A DNA stretch of 64,000 bases from Shewanella sp. UCD-KL21 (GTDB lineage Bacteria > Pseudomonadota > Gammaproteobacteria > Enterobacterales > Shewanellaceae). The stretch covers positions 1-64,000 of the forward strand of contig NZ_MPHK01000016.1 of the NCBI RefSeq assembly GCF_001957135.1, given 5' to 3'. The translations under genes and the position numbers were made by a program. The notes below the pieces were generated by a model. It did not search any database. It saw only the letters and a program-made list of their open reading frames with translations, and had not been told where the DNA came from. Position 1 is the first letter of the stretch. Each line of letters begins with the position of its first letter. Positions 1 to 9,818 of the stretch are shown here, in pieces.

Positions 1-172
1 ATTAGCAGTCGTTTCCAACTGTTATCCCCCTCGACTGGGCAGATCCCTAGGCATTACTCACCCGTCCGCCGCTCGTCAGCAAATTAGCAAGCTAATTCCT
101 GTTACCGCTCGACTTGCATGTGTTAGGCCTGCCGCCAGCGTTCAATCTGAGCCATGATCAAACTCTTCAATT
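1..172 (-). rRNA. rrs: 16S ribosomal RNA, 5' end (partial)
   Basis: Read on the minus strand, the sequence begins at about position 172 with the conserved bacterial 16S start (TTGAAGAGTTTGATCATGGC) and continues through the region carrying the AACACATGCAAGTCGAGCG signature used for universal primers. Only about the first 170 nucleotides are present; the rest of the rRNA operon lies beyond the window start. The exact mature 5' end is inferred by comparison with E. coli 16S and could be off by a few bases. Confidence 0.97.
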
Positions 173-390
173 AAAGTTTTGTTGAAACATCCACTCTTAT
201 AAATAAAAGCTTCGTTTCGGCTCAATGAATTCTGATTTCGATTTAAAGACTCGGAAGAATCTCTAAAACGTTTGTTACATATTGCTATGAACACTCATTG
301 TTACATTGAGTAATAATTTTGATTGCATCCTAAGATGCAATTTCGATTAACTTAATGCCTGTGAATGTCCACACAGATTTCTTGTTTGAT

Positions 391-403
391 TTGTTAAAGA
401 GCG
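391..403 (-). promoter_or_regulatory. rRNA leader boxA antitermination element
   Basis: The minus strand reads CGCTCTTTAACAA, close to the E. coli rrn boxA (TGCTCTTTAACAA). It lies in the leader between the P2 promoter and the 16S gene. BoxA is bound by NusB/NusE in the rRNA antitermination complex; this role is inferred from family knowledge. Confidence 0.8.
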
Positions 404-462
404 TTGATATCAATTTTTCAGATACCGCCGTTAGACGCTAGGTCGTTGGCTTGAGGAGGCGT

Positions 463-490
463 ATTTTACACTTCCCGCTGTTGGCGTCAA
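463..490 (-). promoter_or_regulatory. rrn promoter P2
   Basis: On the minus strand a TTGACG -35 (485-490) is separated by 16 bp from a TAAAAT -10 (463-468), followed by GC-rich sequence. An AT-rich stretch lies directly upstream (about 491-530), consistent with an UP element. Position downstream of a second, stronger-looking promoter fits the tandem P1/P2 layout of gammaproteobacterial rRNA operons. Confidence 0.8.
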
Positions 491-609
491 GTCATTTTTA
501 AAGTTAATTTAAAATGCTTTTCAACCGGTTAATTATGATGCTTTAAAAGCAGCTTAATTAACGCTAACACCTTGAGGCTATTGGCCTGTCGCCGTGTCAG
601 TGGATGCGC

Positions 610-637
610 ATTATAGGGAAGTTAAGATTTAGCGCAA
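610..637 (-). promoter_or_regulatory. rrn promoter P1
   Basis: On the minus strand a TTGCGC -35 (632-637), 16-bp spacer and perfect TATAAT -10 (610-615) are followed by the GC-rich discriminator GCGCATCC. This combination (16-bp spacing and GC-rich discriminator) is typical of stringently and growth-rate controlled rrn P1 promoters. It would direct the rRNA operon leaving the window at its left end. Confidence 0.85.
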
Positions 638-778
638 GGGCTTTTATGAAGAAAAATGCCTTTACCTGTTCGCTTGCTGAGATTTTAAACTAATCAGCTA
701 GTTTTTATGCATTTTTAGGCGCCAACAGCGACTTTTTGGCTTTATACTGGGTGCAATTAAACAAATCAGGGATTTTAT

Positions 779-1330
779 ATGTTTAGCTCTATTCGTTCTT
801 ATCAAGGTATTCACCCTCAATTGGCAGATAATGTCTATGTAGATAGTGCAGCAGTTTTAGTGGGTGATATCGCCCTAGATCATGATGCGAGTATTTGGCC
901 TATGGTCGCTGCCCGTGGTGACGTGAACATTATTCGTATTGGCAAGCGTAGTAATGTGCAGGATGGATCAGTACTTCATGTGACCCGTAAGTCTCCATCA
1001 AAGCCTGAGGGTAATCCGCTGATCATTGGTGATGATGTCACGATTGGCCATAAAGCGATGTTACATGGTTGCACGGTTGGTAATCGGGTCTTGGTTGGCA
1101 TGGGAGCCATTTTATTGGATGACGCGATTGTTGAGGATGATGTGATTATCGGCGCAGGTTCTTTAGTGCCACCAGGGAAAGTACTGCAAAGTGGTTTTCT
1201 GTATGTAGGAAGCCCTTGTAAACAGGTTCGCCCTTTAACTGATAATGAAATGGCTTTCTTACCACAATCAGCTGATAACTATGTCAGATTGAAAAATGAA
1301 TACTTAGTGGATCTGCAGACTACAAGATAA
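779..1330 (+). CDS. yrdA: gamma-carbonic anhydrase-like hexapeptide-repeat protein YrdA
   Basis: A 183-aa protein of the gamma-class carbonic anhydrase family. The repeated hexapeptide pattern of a left-handed beta-helix runs through roughly residues 15-150. Three histidines that match the zinc ligands of the family are visible: H67 (VLHVT), H91 and H96 (IGHKAMLHGC); the RGD near residue 47 is also conserved. These proteins form trimers with metal sites between subunits. Many YrdA homologues have little or no measured carbonic anhydrase activity, so the activity is uncertain. The ATG follows an AGGGAT ribosome-binding site. It diverges from the rRNA promoters and faces yrdB-aroE, an arrangement known from E. 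coli. Confidence 0.93.
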   Translation: MFSSIRSYQGIHPQLADNVYVDSAAVLVGDIALDHDASIWPMVAARGDVNIIRIGKRSNVQDGSVLHVTRKSPSKPEGNPLIIGDDVTIGHKAMLHGCTVGNRVLVGMGAILLDDAIVEDDVIIGAGSLVPPGKVLQSGFLYVGSPCKQVRPLTDNEMAFLPQSADNYVRLKNEYLVDLQTTR

Positions 1331-1443
1331 TTCTAATTGTGCCCTACTCATGTGATACAAATATAAGTAGGGCTATTATGCTAGAAATATTGCTTGGGCG
1401 ATGCTTGAGTGTATAAAGCGATAAGACTCTTATGATGAGACTC

Positions 1444-1719
1444 TTATATAGTAATGTTTCCCTGCTGATCAAAGTCTTCTGCTTCTATCATCTCTTCGGC
1501 TATATCTTCTAGATCAAAACGTACTCGCTCGAATAATGCAAATGCTTGTTCTGCTTGCATGGATTGCTCAGTTGCGGTTTGTTGACCGCTTAGCTGTAAC
1601 AACCTTTCCTTGCTAACAATGCAATTGATATTCATGCCTTGTACTTGACCAATAAACAGCATTGTTTGTTGTTGAGTATTCCATTCAACGAGATCGGTAA
1701 ATATTACACTTTGGTTCAT
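1444..1719 (-). CDS. yrdB: DUF1488 family protein YrdB
   Basis: A 91-aa acidic protein directly downstream of aroE on the same strand, with 40 bp between them. Size, position and sequence fit the DUF1488/YrdB family found next to aroE in many enterobacteria and Shewanella. No catalytic motif or membrane segment is visible, and the function of the family is not known to me. Probably cotranscribed with aroE. Confidence 0.85.
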   Translation of the reverse strand: MNQSVIFTDLVEWNTQQQTMLFIGQVQGMNINCIVSKERLLQLSGQQTATEQSMQAEQAFALFERVRFDLEDIAEEMIEAEDFDQQGNITI

Positions 1720-1759
1720 CTTAAATACTCGGTGTTTTAAGTGGTTTACTTAAGTAGTT

Positions 1760-2575
1760 TTACTTGAGTTGTGCTCTTAGGGTTTCATGGATAGCCTGAG
1801 TAGCCGGTTTAACACCACGCCAAATATAAAAGCTTTGGGCAGCCTGTCCCACCAGCATTCCCAAACCATCGGCCACGGATTGTGCGCCATTTGCTAATGC
1901 CCATTGGTTAAATAAGGTAGTCTCGGCACCATATGACATATCATAGCAGCAGGTGTGACTTGCTATGATCTGCTCTGGTAATTTAATCAACTCACCAGCT
2001 AATCCGGCTGAGGTTGAGTTGATGACAATATCAAATGCTTCATTTAAGTCATCAATGGGTTTAGCATCTACCTTGCCATATCCAGTAAAAATACTTTGCA
2101 AGGTTTGTGCTTTAGCATAGGTGCGATTACAAATAGTGACTTCTGCTTGCGACTCCAGCAGAGGTTTAAGGCAACCTCGTGCTGCACCACCCGCTCCAAT
2201 TAACAATACACGCTTACCCTTTAAATCACCAAAGTGCTGCATAACATCACTGACTAAACCAATGCCATCGGTATTATCACCACGGATGCGTCCATCAGCT
2301 AAATAGATAAGGGTATTCACGGCACCTGCCAGTTTTGCAAGATCGCTTAACTCATCACATATGGCATAAGCTTGCTCTTTAAAAGGCGCGGTGACATTGG
2401 CGCCTTTACCACCGTCATTGAAAAAAGCCATTAGGGATTGAGAGAACTGATCCACAGGTGCAAGAATTGCTTGATAGCTAATGTCCTGCCCAGTTTGACG
2501 CGCAAACTCAGTATGAATGAATGGCGATTTACTTTGAGCAATTGGATTGCCAAATACAGCATACTTATCGGTCAT
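1760..2575 (-). CDS. aroE: shikimate dehydrogenase (NADP+)
   Basis: A 271-aa cytoplasmic enzyme that reduces 3-dehydroshikimate to shikimate with NADPH in chorismate (aromatic amino acid) synthesis. The N-terminal substrate domain starts with the family motif [13 protein letters not shown]; catalytic Lys66 sits in NVTAPFK, and the catalytic Asp follows in GDNTDG. The NADP-binding glycine-rich loop IGAGGAARG is near residue 127. Length matches E. coli AroE (272 aa). Likely the first gene of an aroE-yrdB unit. Confidence 0.97.
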   Translation of the reverse strand: MTDKYAVFGNPIAQSKSPFIHTEFARQTGQDISYQAILAPVDQFSQSLMAFFNDGGKGANVTAPFKEQAYAICDELSDLAKLAGAVNTLIYLADGRIRGDNTDGIGLVSDVMQHFGDLKGKRVLLIGAGGAARGCLKPLLESQAEVTICNRTYAKAQTLQSIFTGYGKVDAKPIDDLNEAFDIVINSTSAGLAGELIKLPEQIIASHTCCYDMSYGAETTLFNQWALANGAQSVADGLGMLVGQAAQSFYIWRGVKPATQAIHETLRAQLK

Positions 2576-2621
2576 TAACTTTCTCTATTCCCTAATGATT
2601 AATTCAACTTATGTGCATGGC

Positions 2622-3875
2622 TTATTGCGTATAAGCTTGTGGCATAGTCGACTTCTGGATATAGCGGTCGCGAAGCTCATCTTGGCGACTTTGCATGTTT
2701 TGTACTTCACCGTTAATCCACATTGTTTGAATCGCACTACTGTATTCAAATGGGTCGCCGCTCCAAAGCACCATATCTGCTGGTTTTCCTGTGGCAATTC
2801 GGCCAGCATCTAGATGGAAGATATCGGCCACGTTAGCCGTTATTGATGCCATCGCTTGATTATAATCCATGCCATTGGCAACCGCATTACCTGCTGCGTA
2901 ACGTAAGCCATAAATGCCATGGGCATCACCCGGTGTCGCCAGTATCACTTTGACCCCAGCTTTACTTAATTTTCCGGCGTTATCCAGTGAATTATGTAAA
3001 GAGTCAAAACTTTCAGGTAAATTGCGCATCGCATCCATAACCACAGGAATATTAGCTGCCGCCAATTGCTCAGCAACCACAACGGCATCGGCAGCTTCAA
3101 GTAATACCAAATCGAGGTTAAAGCGAGCTTTTAAGTCAATTAGCTGCAAGATGTCACTGGCTCTGTCGACATCAACCACCATGGTTATCTCACCAGCAAG
3201 CACTGCGTTAAGGAGTAACTCTTCTTTGCTTGGCGGTTTTGTTGCATCGGCTTGTTTGTCCGCAGTTAATGCTGTTTGCCTTGCTTCCAGTTTATTGATC
3301 AGTTGCTGCATACCGATAATACGTGAGCCTTCATGCACTGCACCTAACTGTACTAGCACGGCTTTTTCAGTTGCAACCACACTATCCCAGTTTCCTGTTA
3401 GCTCGACTTCAATAGCTTGGCCTGAAAAAATAGACTCTCCACCACCTGGTACCACGATATTACGGGTAATGCCGCCTTTGCGGGCAAAGGCGATTGCGCT
3501 ACTTTTAGGGTTAAAGGCTAAACTTGGGTCGAAGGTGATATCTGCGTCTTTAGCATTGACGTCACGGGTTATTTTTTCTTGACCAATTTCTACCAAACCT
3601 AAGTAGTTCATTGAGCCAATAAAGCCTGGGGTTAACACACTGCCCTTGGCATCAATAATATTATCCGCAATAACAGCTGAGTCATTGGGCTGCTTGGCAT
3701 TTACAGCGATGATGTTGCCATCTTCAATGACAACCGTAGCACTATCAAGCACGCCTTGTTCTGTTGAGGTATATACCTTAACGTTAGTAATTGCCGTGGT
3801 TGCAGCAGACGCGATGATTGGGGTCAAACTCGCGAGCATAGCGCCAACGACCAGTGATTGGTTAAACTTTTTCAT
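2622..3875 (-). CDS. secreted amidohydrolase-like protein lacking the HxH metal motif
   Basis: A 417-aa protein with a Sec signal peptide (residues 1-24, cleavage after ASA). The fold is that of the amidohydrolase superfamily: beta-sandwich segments at both ends (residues 28-75 and 360-395, with GKPADMVLWSGDPF) around a TIM-barrel. Where active members read TPGxxDxHxH, this one reads TPGFIGSMNYLGL, so the two first metal-ligand histidines are missing, and I see no clear replacement histidines on later strands. It lies 11 bp downstream of a second, apparently intact amidohydrolase on the same strand. It may be a non-catalytic partner, or use different chemistry. Substrate unknown. Confidence 0.85.
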   Translation of the reverse strand: MKKFNQSLVVGAMLASLTPIIASAATTAITNVKVYTSTEQGVLDSATVVIEDGNIIAVNAKQPNDSAVIADNIIDAKGSVLTPGFIGSMNYLGLVEIGQEKITRDVNAKDADITFDPSLAFNPKSSAIAFARKGGITRNIVVPGGGESIFSGQAIEVELTGNWDSVVATEKAVLVQLGAVHEGSRIIGMQQLINKLEARQTALTADKQADATKPPSKEELLLNAVLAGEITMVVDVDRASDILQLIDLKARFNLDLVLLEAADAVVVAEQLAAANIPVVMDAMRNLPESFDSLHNSLDNAGKLSKAGVKVILATPGDAHGIYGLRYAAGNAVANGMDYNQAMASITANVADIFHLDAGRIATGKPADMVLWSGDPFEYSSAIQTMWINGEVQNMQSRQDELRDRYIQKSTMPQAYTQ

Positions 3876-3886
3876 TGTATTGCTCC

Positions 3887-5269
3887 TTATTGTTGACCTA
3901 GCATGAAATCACTTTTAGCGCGGTAAGCATCGTCTTGATGATCAAACACTTTGGCGCCATCGATAAACACTTGCTCAGCTTTGGCATACACACTAAATGG
4001 ATTGCTATTCCAAATTACCACATCGGCGTTTTTACCCACTTCAAGGGAACCGGTTTTATCTGCAATACCTAATGACTTGGCCGCATTCGAGGTGATCCAA
4101 CCAATAACGTGTTCTTCTTTTAGATCAAAACCGTTTTGATTAGCACTATGCATAATTTTGGCGGTTTCTTGGTTAAGGCGCTGAATGGTCACGCTAGAGT
4201 CGGAATGCACCACAGCGCAGGAGTTGTTAACCGCATCTACGATGGCTGCATTTTCAACCACCATGTCATAGGCTTCCATTTTAAAGCCCCACCAATCAGG
4301 CCACATTGCGGCGCAGTTACCATTTTCAGCTAACAACTCAGCTATTTTATAACCTTCAATTGCATGGTGGAATGTACCGGAGTGATAGTTAAACTCTTTG
4401 CCTAAATCCACCATCATCGCCATTTCTTCCGCTTTATAACAATGGTTATGAATTAAAATGTCACCCTCTAACACGCCGCGTAAAGTGTCTTTGGTAAGAT
4501 CTCGCTCTGGCGCTGATGGGTTTAAACCAGCAGCATAATCCGCATCATATTTATCCCAAGCTCGCTTGTACTCAGTGCCCTCAATGAAAGCTTGACGATA
4601 ACCCGCCATATTACCCATTCGGGTCATGGGCGCTTCTTTACGCTTTCTGCCATAGGCACCTTTAGGGTTTTCACCACAGGCCATTTTCAATCCATAAGGG
4701 GCTTGGGGGAACTTCATGCCTTGCATGGTGGTTGCTGGGATGTTTTTTAAGGTCACCCCGCGACCACCAATTAAATTGGCAGAGCCAGGTAAGATTTGTA
4801 AAGTGGTGATACCACCTTCACGGGCACGATTAAACCCCGGATCTTGCGGCCATACGCTATGCTCTGCCCACACTTCAGCGGTATTGGGAGAGGTCACTTC
4901 GTTGCCATCGCCATGGGCATCTGCGCTAGGGCTTGGATACACGCCAAGGTGGGAGTGAACATCTACAATACCTGGGGTTATCCATTTACCGCTAGCATCA
5001 ATCACAGTGACATTGTCTTGACTTAATTGCCTGCCAACCGCATTAATTTTGCCATCCATCATTAGGACATCAGCGCCGTCGATTCTTTCACCTGTACCTG
5101 TTAGCACAGTAGCATTAATCAGCAAGGTCGATGTTCTTGGCATCACTTGGTAAGTACTTGGGTAGGGATTTTTATTAATACTAACTTTAGGGTCTTGCTG
5201 GGCTGAGTTACAGCCAAGCAGGGCTGTTGAAATCGCAATTACAATTAATCTTGGTGCCATCTTGGCCAT
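3887..5269 (-). CDS. amidohydrolase family lipoprotein (imidazolonepropionase-like)
   Basis: A 460-aa protein with a lipoprotein signal: hydrophobic stretch followed by the lipobox LLGC with Cys20, so it is probably anchored in the membrane facing the periplasm. The metal-binding motif TPGIVDVHSH (about residues 95-104) is present, as are later histidines in IHNHCYKAEE, FHHAIEG and VVHSDSS. The C-terminus has the usual GKNADVVIWNSNPF motif. Related Alteromonadales proteins are annotated as amidohydrolases or possible dipeptidases; the substrate cannot be told from sequence. It is the first gene of a two-gene unit with the degenerate amidohydrolase. Confidence 0.9.
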   Translation of the reverse strand: MAKMAPRLIVIAISTALLGCNSAQQDPKVSINKNPYPSTYQVMPRTSTLLINATVLTGTGERIDGADVLMMDGKINAVGRQLSQDNVTVIDASGKWITPGIVDVHSHLGVYPSPSADAHGDGNEVTSPNTAEVWAEHSVWPQDPGFNRAREGGITTLQILPGSANLIGGRGVTLKNIPATTMQGMKFPQAPYGLKMACGENPKGAYGRKRKEAPMTRMGNMAGYRQAFIEGTEYKRAWDKYDADYAAGLNPSAPERDLTKDTLRGVLEGDILIHNHCYKAEEMAMMVDLGKEFNYHSGTFHHAIEGYKIAELLAENGNCAAMWPDWWGFKMEAYDMVVENAAIVDAVNNSCAVVHSDSSVTIQRLNQETAKIMHSANQNGFDLKEEHVIGWITSNAAKSLGIADKTGSLEVGKNADVVIWNSNPFSVYAKAEQVFIDGAKVFDHQDDAYRAKSDFMLGQQ

Positions 5270-5412
5270 GATCTCGGTCCTCGTTATTATTGTTATTAGA
5301 ACGCCTAAGTTATCCGATAAGCATCTGACATCACAACAGATAAATTTAGCAAAACATTAACAAAATATGTTTATGGCTTAGTAAAGCGAGAGATATAAAC
5401 GGGATTAATCGT

Positions 5413-5418
5413 TATAAT
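5413..5418 (+). promoter_or_regulatory. possible -10 element for the globin gene
   Basis: A perfect TATAAT lies 38 bp upstream of the globin start codon. I see no good -35 at the usual distance, so it would be a weak or activator-dependent promoter. The 186-bp gap between the divergent amidohydrolase and globin genes should hold promoters for both. Confidence 0.4.
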
Positions 5419-5455
5419 CAAGCCACTTTCATTACTTGTACTCAGTGTCGATACC

Positions 5456-5893
5456 ATGAATTGGTTAAAAAAACTTTTTAGCAATAAGGCGCAACCTGAT
5501 GACCGAGATCCAAATCAGTCCAATGCCTATGATTTAATTGGTGGCGAGAAGACCATTCGCTTAATTGCCCAAAACTTTTACCAGCAGATGCAAAGCCGTG
5601 AAGACACACAGCCGCTACTAGCTATTCATCGCGCTCCAATTAAAGATTCACAACAAAAGTTATTTGAGTTTTTAAGTGGCTGGTTAGGTGGGCCACAGCT
5701 TTATCAGCAAAAGTATGGCCACCCGGCATTACGGGCACGGCATATGCCGTTTGATATTGACCAAACGATGGTTGATCAATGGTTAACCTGTATGGAGCAA
5801 GCCATTGCTGAGGTAATAAAAAAGCCTGAACATCAACAAGTGATATTTCAGGCTGTTTCGCAGCTGGCTAATAATATGCGCAACAAAGACTAA
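5456..5893 (+). CDS. group II truncated haemoglobin
   Basis: A 145-aa small globin of the bacterial truncated haemoglobin (2-on-2) type, group II. Visible features are the N-terminal YDLIGGEKTIR helix segment, the GWLGGP turn, the proximal haem-ligand histidine in ARHMPF (residue about 99) and the conserved Trp of helix G in DQWLTCM. Family members bind O2, NO or peroxide, often in nitrosative or oxidative stress protection; the role here is not shown. It ends close to, and converges on, hemF, the aerobic haem-synthesis gene. Confidence 0.9.
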   Translation: MNWLKKLFSNKAQPDDRDPNQSNAYDLIGGEKTIRLIAQNFYQQMQSREDTQPLLAIHRAPIKDSQQKLFEFLSGWLGGPQLYQQKYGHPALRARHMPFDIDQTMVDQWLTCMEQAIAEVIKKPEHQQVIFQAVSQLANNMRNKD

Positions 5894-5930
5894 CTTTCGA
5901 GCTTTAACTAATTTGTTGGCTAAATAAAGA

Positions 5931-6890
<960 letters not shown>

Positions 6891-7457
6891 TTACTGTCCG
6901 TTACGTAATATTTTGCCGCTACGAGCATCGATAATGGTTGAAGGCTGACGCTGAGCGCCAAGCTCACCGGTTATCACAGCCGCAACACTGCTTGTAAAAG
7001 TCTCTTGAATTTCAGCGATGGTCAGTGCGGGCGCATGACCGGCTAAGTTAGCACTGGTGGAAACAATGGCTTTATTAGTGGCATCACATAATGCTTTTAC
7101 CACTGGATGAGCCGAAACTCGCACCGCAATGGAGTCAAACTCGCCGCATAATAATTGGCTAACCTCAGACTTAATTGGCATTACAAAAGTAAAAGGCCCG
7201 GGCCATTTACTAAAAGCGAAGGCAAGTTGTGCATCTGTGAGTTGTGATTCATCAATATAGGGCTGCAGTTGCTTGTAATCGCTGGCAACCAGAATAACGC
7301 CCTTCTGCCAAGGACGTTGTTTGATTTCAAGTAACTTTTGAATAGCTGATAGGTTATCAGGATCGCACCCAAGGCCATAAACGGCTTCAGTGGGGTAAGC
7401 GAACACTTCTCCTTGCTCAAACACTTCAGTAACATCTGCTGGATGCAACAACTGCAT
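6891..7457 (-). CDS. tsaC: threonylcarbamoyl-AMP synthase
   Basis: A 188-aa YrdC/RimN-type protein that makes threonylcarbamoyl-adenylate from threonine, bicarbonate and ATP for the t6A37 modification of ANN-decoding tRNAs. Family motifs include [14 protein letters not shown] near the N-terminus, the lysine-arginine motif KQRPWQKG, and the SANLAGHAP segment. I chose the ATG at 7457, which has AAAGGG eight bases upstream. The in-frame TTG at 7490 lies at the presumed transcription start of the promoter at 7491-7518 and would be leaderless. Gene order (yrdD-tsaC near aroE and hemF) fits related bacteria. Confidence 0.95.
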   Translation of the reverse strand: MQLLHPADVTEVFEQGEVFAYPTEAVYGLGCDPDNLSAIQKLLEIKQRPWQKGVILVASDYKQLQPYIDESQLTDAQLAFAFSKWPGPFTFVMPIKSEVSQLLCGEFDSIAVRVSAHPVVKALCDATNKAIVSTSANLAGHAPALTIAEIQETFTSSVAAVITGELGAQRQPSTIIDARSGKILRNGQ

Positions 7458-7490
7458 GAAATACCCTTTAATCTTATAAATTATCGACAA

Positions 7491-7518
7491 ATTATACAGA
7501 CAATAAGGATATGAACAA
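7491..7518 (-). promoter_or_regulatory. promoter for tsaC (hemF)
   Basis: Minus-strand -35 TTGTTC (7513-7518), 16-bp spacer and perfect -10 TATAAT (7491-7496). Transcription would begin near 7484, leaving a leader of roughly 27 nt before the ATG at 7457. Confidence 0.65.
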
Positions 7519-7550
7519 ATACTGATATAAGGCGGATATAGCCAAAAAAG

Positions 7551-8114
7551 TTATATTGGACGCTTATATTTACATGATTTTTGCGGGCATTCTAAGCGGC
7601 TTCCGGCAGCGCCTTTGCGCTCAACTAAAATACCAAAATCACACTCAGGGCAAGATTCATTATGGGGCGGGAAATTCACCAAGTACTTACATTTAGGGTA
7701 AGTGTTGCAGGCAAAAAAGGTTTTACCAAAGCGACTGGTACGAGATTCTAAATGGCCTTTTTTACAATGGGGGCAGTTGATAACCTCTGCATTTTCATCG
7801 TGATCGTGTTTTTCAATGTGAGTGCACTGTGGATAGTGAGTACAGCCAATAAAAATACCAAAGCGGCCAGACTTAACGGCTAACTCATTGCCACACTCTG
7901 GACATTCAGAGCCTTCAATTACTTGAGTTTCAATGGACTCATGTTGAACCAGAGGTCGCGTGAAGTCACAAGTGGGATAATTATTACAGCCTATGAATCC
8001 ACCATGTTTACTATTTTTAACTGATAACTCACAGCCACACTTAGGGCAGAGTTCAAACTCTTTTTCCAAAGCATGCTCGTGCACAGTAAACAATTGCTGA
8101 TCGATTTTAGACAT
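7551..8114 (-). CDS. yrdD: topoisomerase I-type zinc-finger protein YrdD
   Basis: A 187-aa protein made almost entirely of C4 zinc ribbons like those at the C-terminus of topoisomerase I. Four repeats are visible, with the patterns CPKCGCEL...GCNNYPTC, CPECGNEL...GCTHYPQC, CPHCKKG...CNTYPKC and CPECDFG...CPQKSC. It has no topoisomerase catalytic domain, so it probably binds DNA or RNA without cutting. The ATG at 8114 has GAGAG just upstream; a longer reading frame starts at TTG 8192 inside the terminator of the upstream gene and is unlikely. It sits between smg and tsaC as in E. coli. Confidence 0.9.
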   Translation of the reverse strand: MSKIDQQLFTVHEHALEKEFELCPKCGCELSVKNSKHGGFIGCNNYPTCDFTRPLVQHESIETQVIEGSECPECGNELAVKSGRFGIFIGCTHYPQCTHIEKHDHDENAEVINCPHCKKGHLESRTSRFGKTFFACNTYPKCKYLVNFPPHNESCPECDFGILVERKGAAGSRLECPQKSCKYKRPI

Positions 8115-8191
8115 TTTACTCTCAATATTACATAAAGGTGTCACCCTATTCAGGTTACACAGGGATGACAAAATAGCCAAGCTGACGATCA

Positions 8192-8216
8192 AAAAAGGAG
8201 GCCTAGCCTCCTTTTT
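8192..8216 (-). terminator. intrinsic terminator after smg
   Basis: An 11-bp perfect stem of AAAAAGGAGGC with its complement around a CTA loop, with a T-run on either strand. It lies 30 bp after the smg stop codon and upstream of yrdD, so it probably ends the LysM-dprA-smg transcript. Confidence 0.85.
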
Positions 8217-8245
8217 AGTTAACTCATCACAATCGGTTTAAAGAC

Positions 8246-8719
8246 TTAAGAATGTAACCGCCCATCAGGCTGTTCAAAAATAAGATCTTCCATTTGCTCA
8301 TAAGCAGACTCGTTGCCTGGTACATTAAATAACACCATCAACACCACCCACTTTAAATCTTCCAAGATTAGGGTGGTTTCATCTAACGCCATCACGCGTT
8401 CGATGACCATTTCACGGGTTTCAACACTAAGCACTTGGATTTGTTCAAGGAACAATAAAAACCCTCGACACTCAACATCCAATTTATCCATTTCGTCTTT
8501 GGTATAAATACGGAAAGACTGCTGGGCGTGATTGCACAAGTATGGTTTATCGCCTTCTTGTAAATCAGCCAGTCGTTCTAGCCAAGACAGGGCTTTCAAA
8601 ATATCTGCTTGATGAAAACCTGCTCGGGTTAACTCTTTGGTAAGCTCATCTTCGTCAACTAATAGCTCTACTTCGCTATGAACATAGTTTTCAAAAAGGT
8701 ACATGAGGATATCAAACAT
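8246..8719 (-). CDS. smg: Smg family protein
   Basis: A 157-aa acidic protein ([16 protein letters not shown] start) that matches the Smg/DUF494 family found next to dprA in many proteobacteria. It starts 3 bp from the dprA stop codon, so the two are likely translationally linked. The molecular function of Smg is not established. An intrinsic terminator follows. Confidence 0.93.
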   Translation of the reverse strand: MFDILMYLFENYVHSEVELLVDEDELTKELTRAGFHQADILKALSWLERLADLQEGDKPYLCNHAQQSFRIYTKDEMDKLDVECRGFLLFLEQIQVLSVETREMVIERVMALDETTLILEDLKWVVLMVLFNVPGNESAYEQMEDLIFEQPDGRLHS

Positions 8720-8721
8720 GG

Positions 8722-9735
8722 CTATCTCCTCTCTAATCTGACGTAACCACCAGGCACTTGTGCCACCTGGCCCTGTAATTCAAGTTCAAGCATTTCAACT
8801 AACACCAGATCTATCGGCTTTCCACTATGCTCGACTACCGCATCTAAACTAGTAGCCTCATAACCTACACTAGCTAACAGCGCAGAAAATGGCAAATTTG
8901 TTGTATTATCTGCTATATGGTGACGATTAGCGACATTTTCAAGGTGAAACTGCGTCAATGGGGACAATTCTTCAACAACATCTGTTGCACATTCTACCAA
9001 TTTAGCGCCATTTTTTAACAAGTCATGGCATCCTTGGTTATAGCCACCGATCACCGAGCCGGGCACAGCAAACACTTCTCGATTTTGCTCCATCGCCAAG
9101 CGCGCACTGATCAACGAGCCACTTTTGCGTGTTGCCTCCACCACAATCGTGCCCAGTGATAAACCACTAATAATGCGATTTCGCCGCGGAAAATTACCTG
9201 CATAAGGGCCAATCTGTGGCCAAAACTCACTTAGTACACAACCTTGTTGCTGAATTTGATGATACAGATTGCTATGGCGTTTGGGGTAAATACATTCAAC
9301 CCCTGTACCTAACACCGCAAGGGTTGCGCCATTACTATCTACTGCCCCTTTATGGGCCGCGCCGTCAATCCCAGCCGCCATACCGCTGGTTATTGCAAAG
9401 CCCATCTGAACCAGCTCTGTGGCTAACGCCTTTGCCATATTCAAACCGCCAACGGATGCATTGCGACTGCCTACCATGCCAATTGAAGGTCGTAGCAGCG
9501 CTTCGAGCTGGCCTTTAATAAATAACACTCCTGGAGGATCTGATATTTGTTGTAGTAGTGCAGGATAGTCAGGGTCTGACAAAGTAATGATGTGATGTTG
9601 CGGGGATTGATTAAGCCACTCAATGGCCAAATCAACTTTATCAAAATCAATTTGGCATTGAGACAGCAGCTTTGCCGATAATGGCAAAGACTGCTTTTCA
9701 AACTCTAAACGTTGCCGTAATTCCTCAACATCCAT
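8722..9735 (-). CDS. dprA: DNA-processing protein DprA (start codon uncertain)
   Basis: A 337-aa DprA/Smf protein, which binds incoming single-stranded DNA in natural transformation and loads RecA. The Rossmann-like core is clear: [52 protein letters not shown] and [24 protein letters not shown]-terminal winged-helix-like domain follows. The first conventional start is ATG 9735, but the reading frame continues upstream without a stop to 9834 and encodes a helix-hairpin-helix segment (VSGLGPARIQQLL) usual at the DprA N-terminus. No ATG, GTG or TTG exists there; an ATC at 9817-9819 overlaps the stop of the preceding gene as TAATC. The real protein may therefore be about 28 residues longer. Confidence 0.93.
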   Translation of the reverse strand: MDVEELRQRLEFEKQSLPLSAKLLSQCQIDFDKVDLAIEWLNQSPQHHIITLSDPDYPALLQQISDPPGVLFIKGQLEALLRPSIGMVGSRNASVGGLNMAKALATELVQMGFAITSGMAAGIDGAAHKGAVDSNGATLAVLGTGVECIYPKRHSNLYHQIQQQGCVLSEFWPQIGPYAGNFPRRNRIISGLSLGTIVVEATRKSGSLISARLAMEQNREVFAVPGSVIGGYNQGCHDLLKNGAKLVECATDVVEELSPLTQFHLENVANRHHIADNTTNLPFSALLASVGYEATSLDAVVEHSGKPIDLVLVEMLELELQGQVAQVPGGYVRLERR

Positions 9736-9818
9736 TTGAGTTAATAATTGTTGAATCCGGGCGGGTCCTAGCCCGGATACTGCACAAACAACTAGCCAGT
9801 CGACCAGTTTATTATCGA

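Noticed and set aside
2914-3582. A 222-codon open frame antisense to the first amidohydrolase
   Set aside because: Composition is that of an antisense shadow of a real gene (Ser- and Ala-rich), with no ribosome-binding site or domain.
7458-7490. TTG 7490 as the start of tsaC
   Set aside because: It coincides with the likely transcription start of a good promoter; ATG 7457 has a ribosome-binding site and matches homologues.
8115-8192. TTG 8192 as the start of yrdD
   Set aside because: It would start within the smg terminator hairpin and add 26 residues unlike zinc ribbons.
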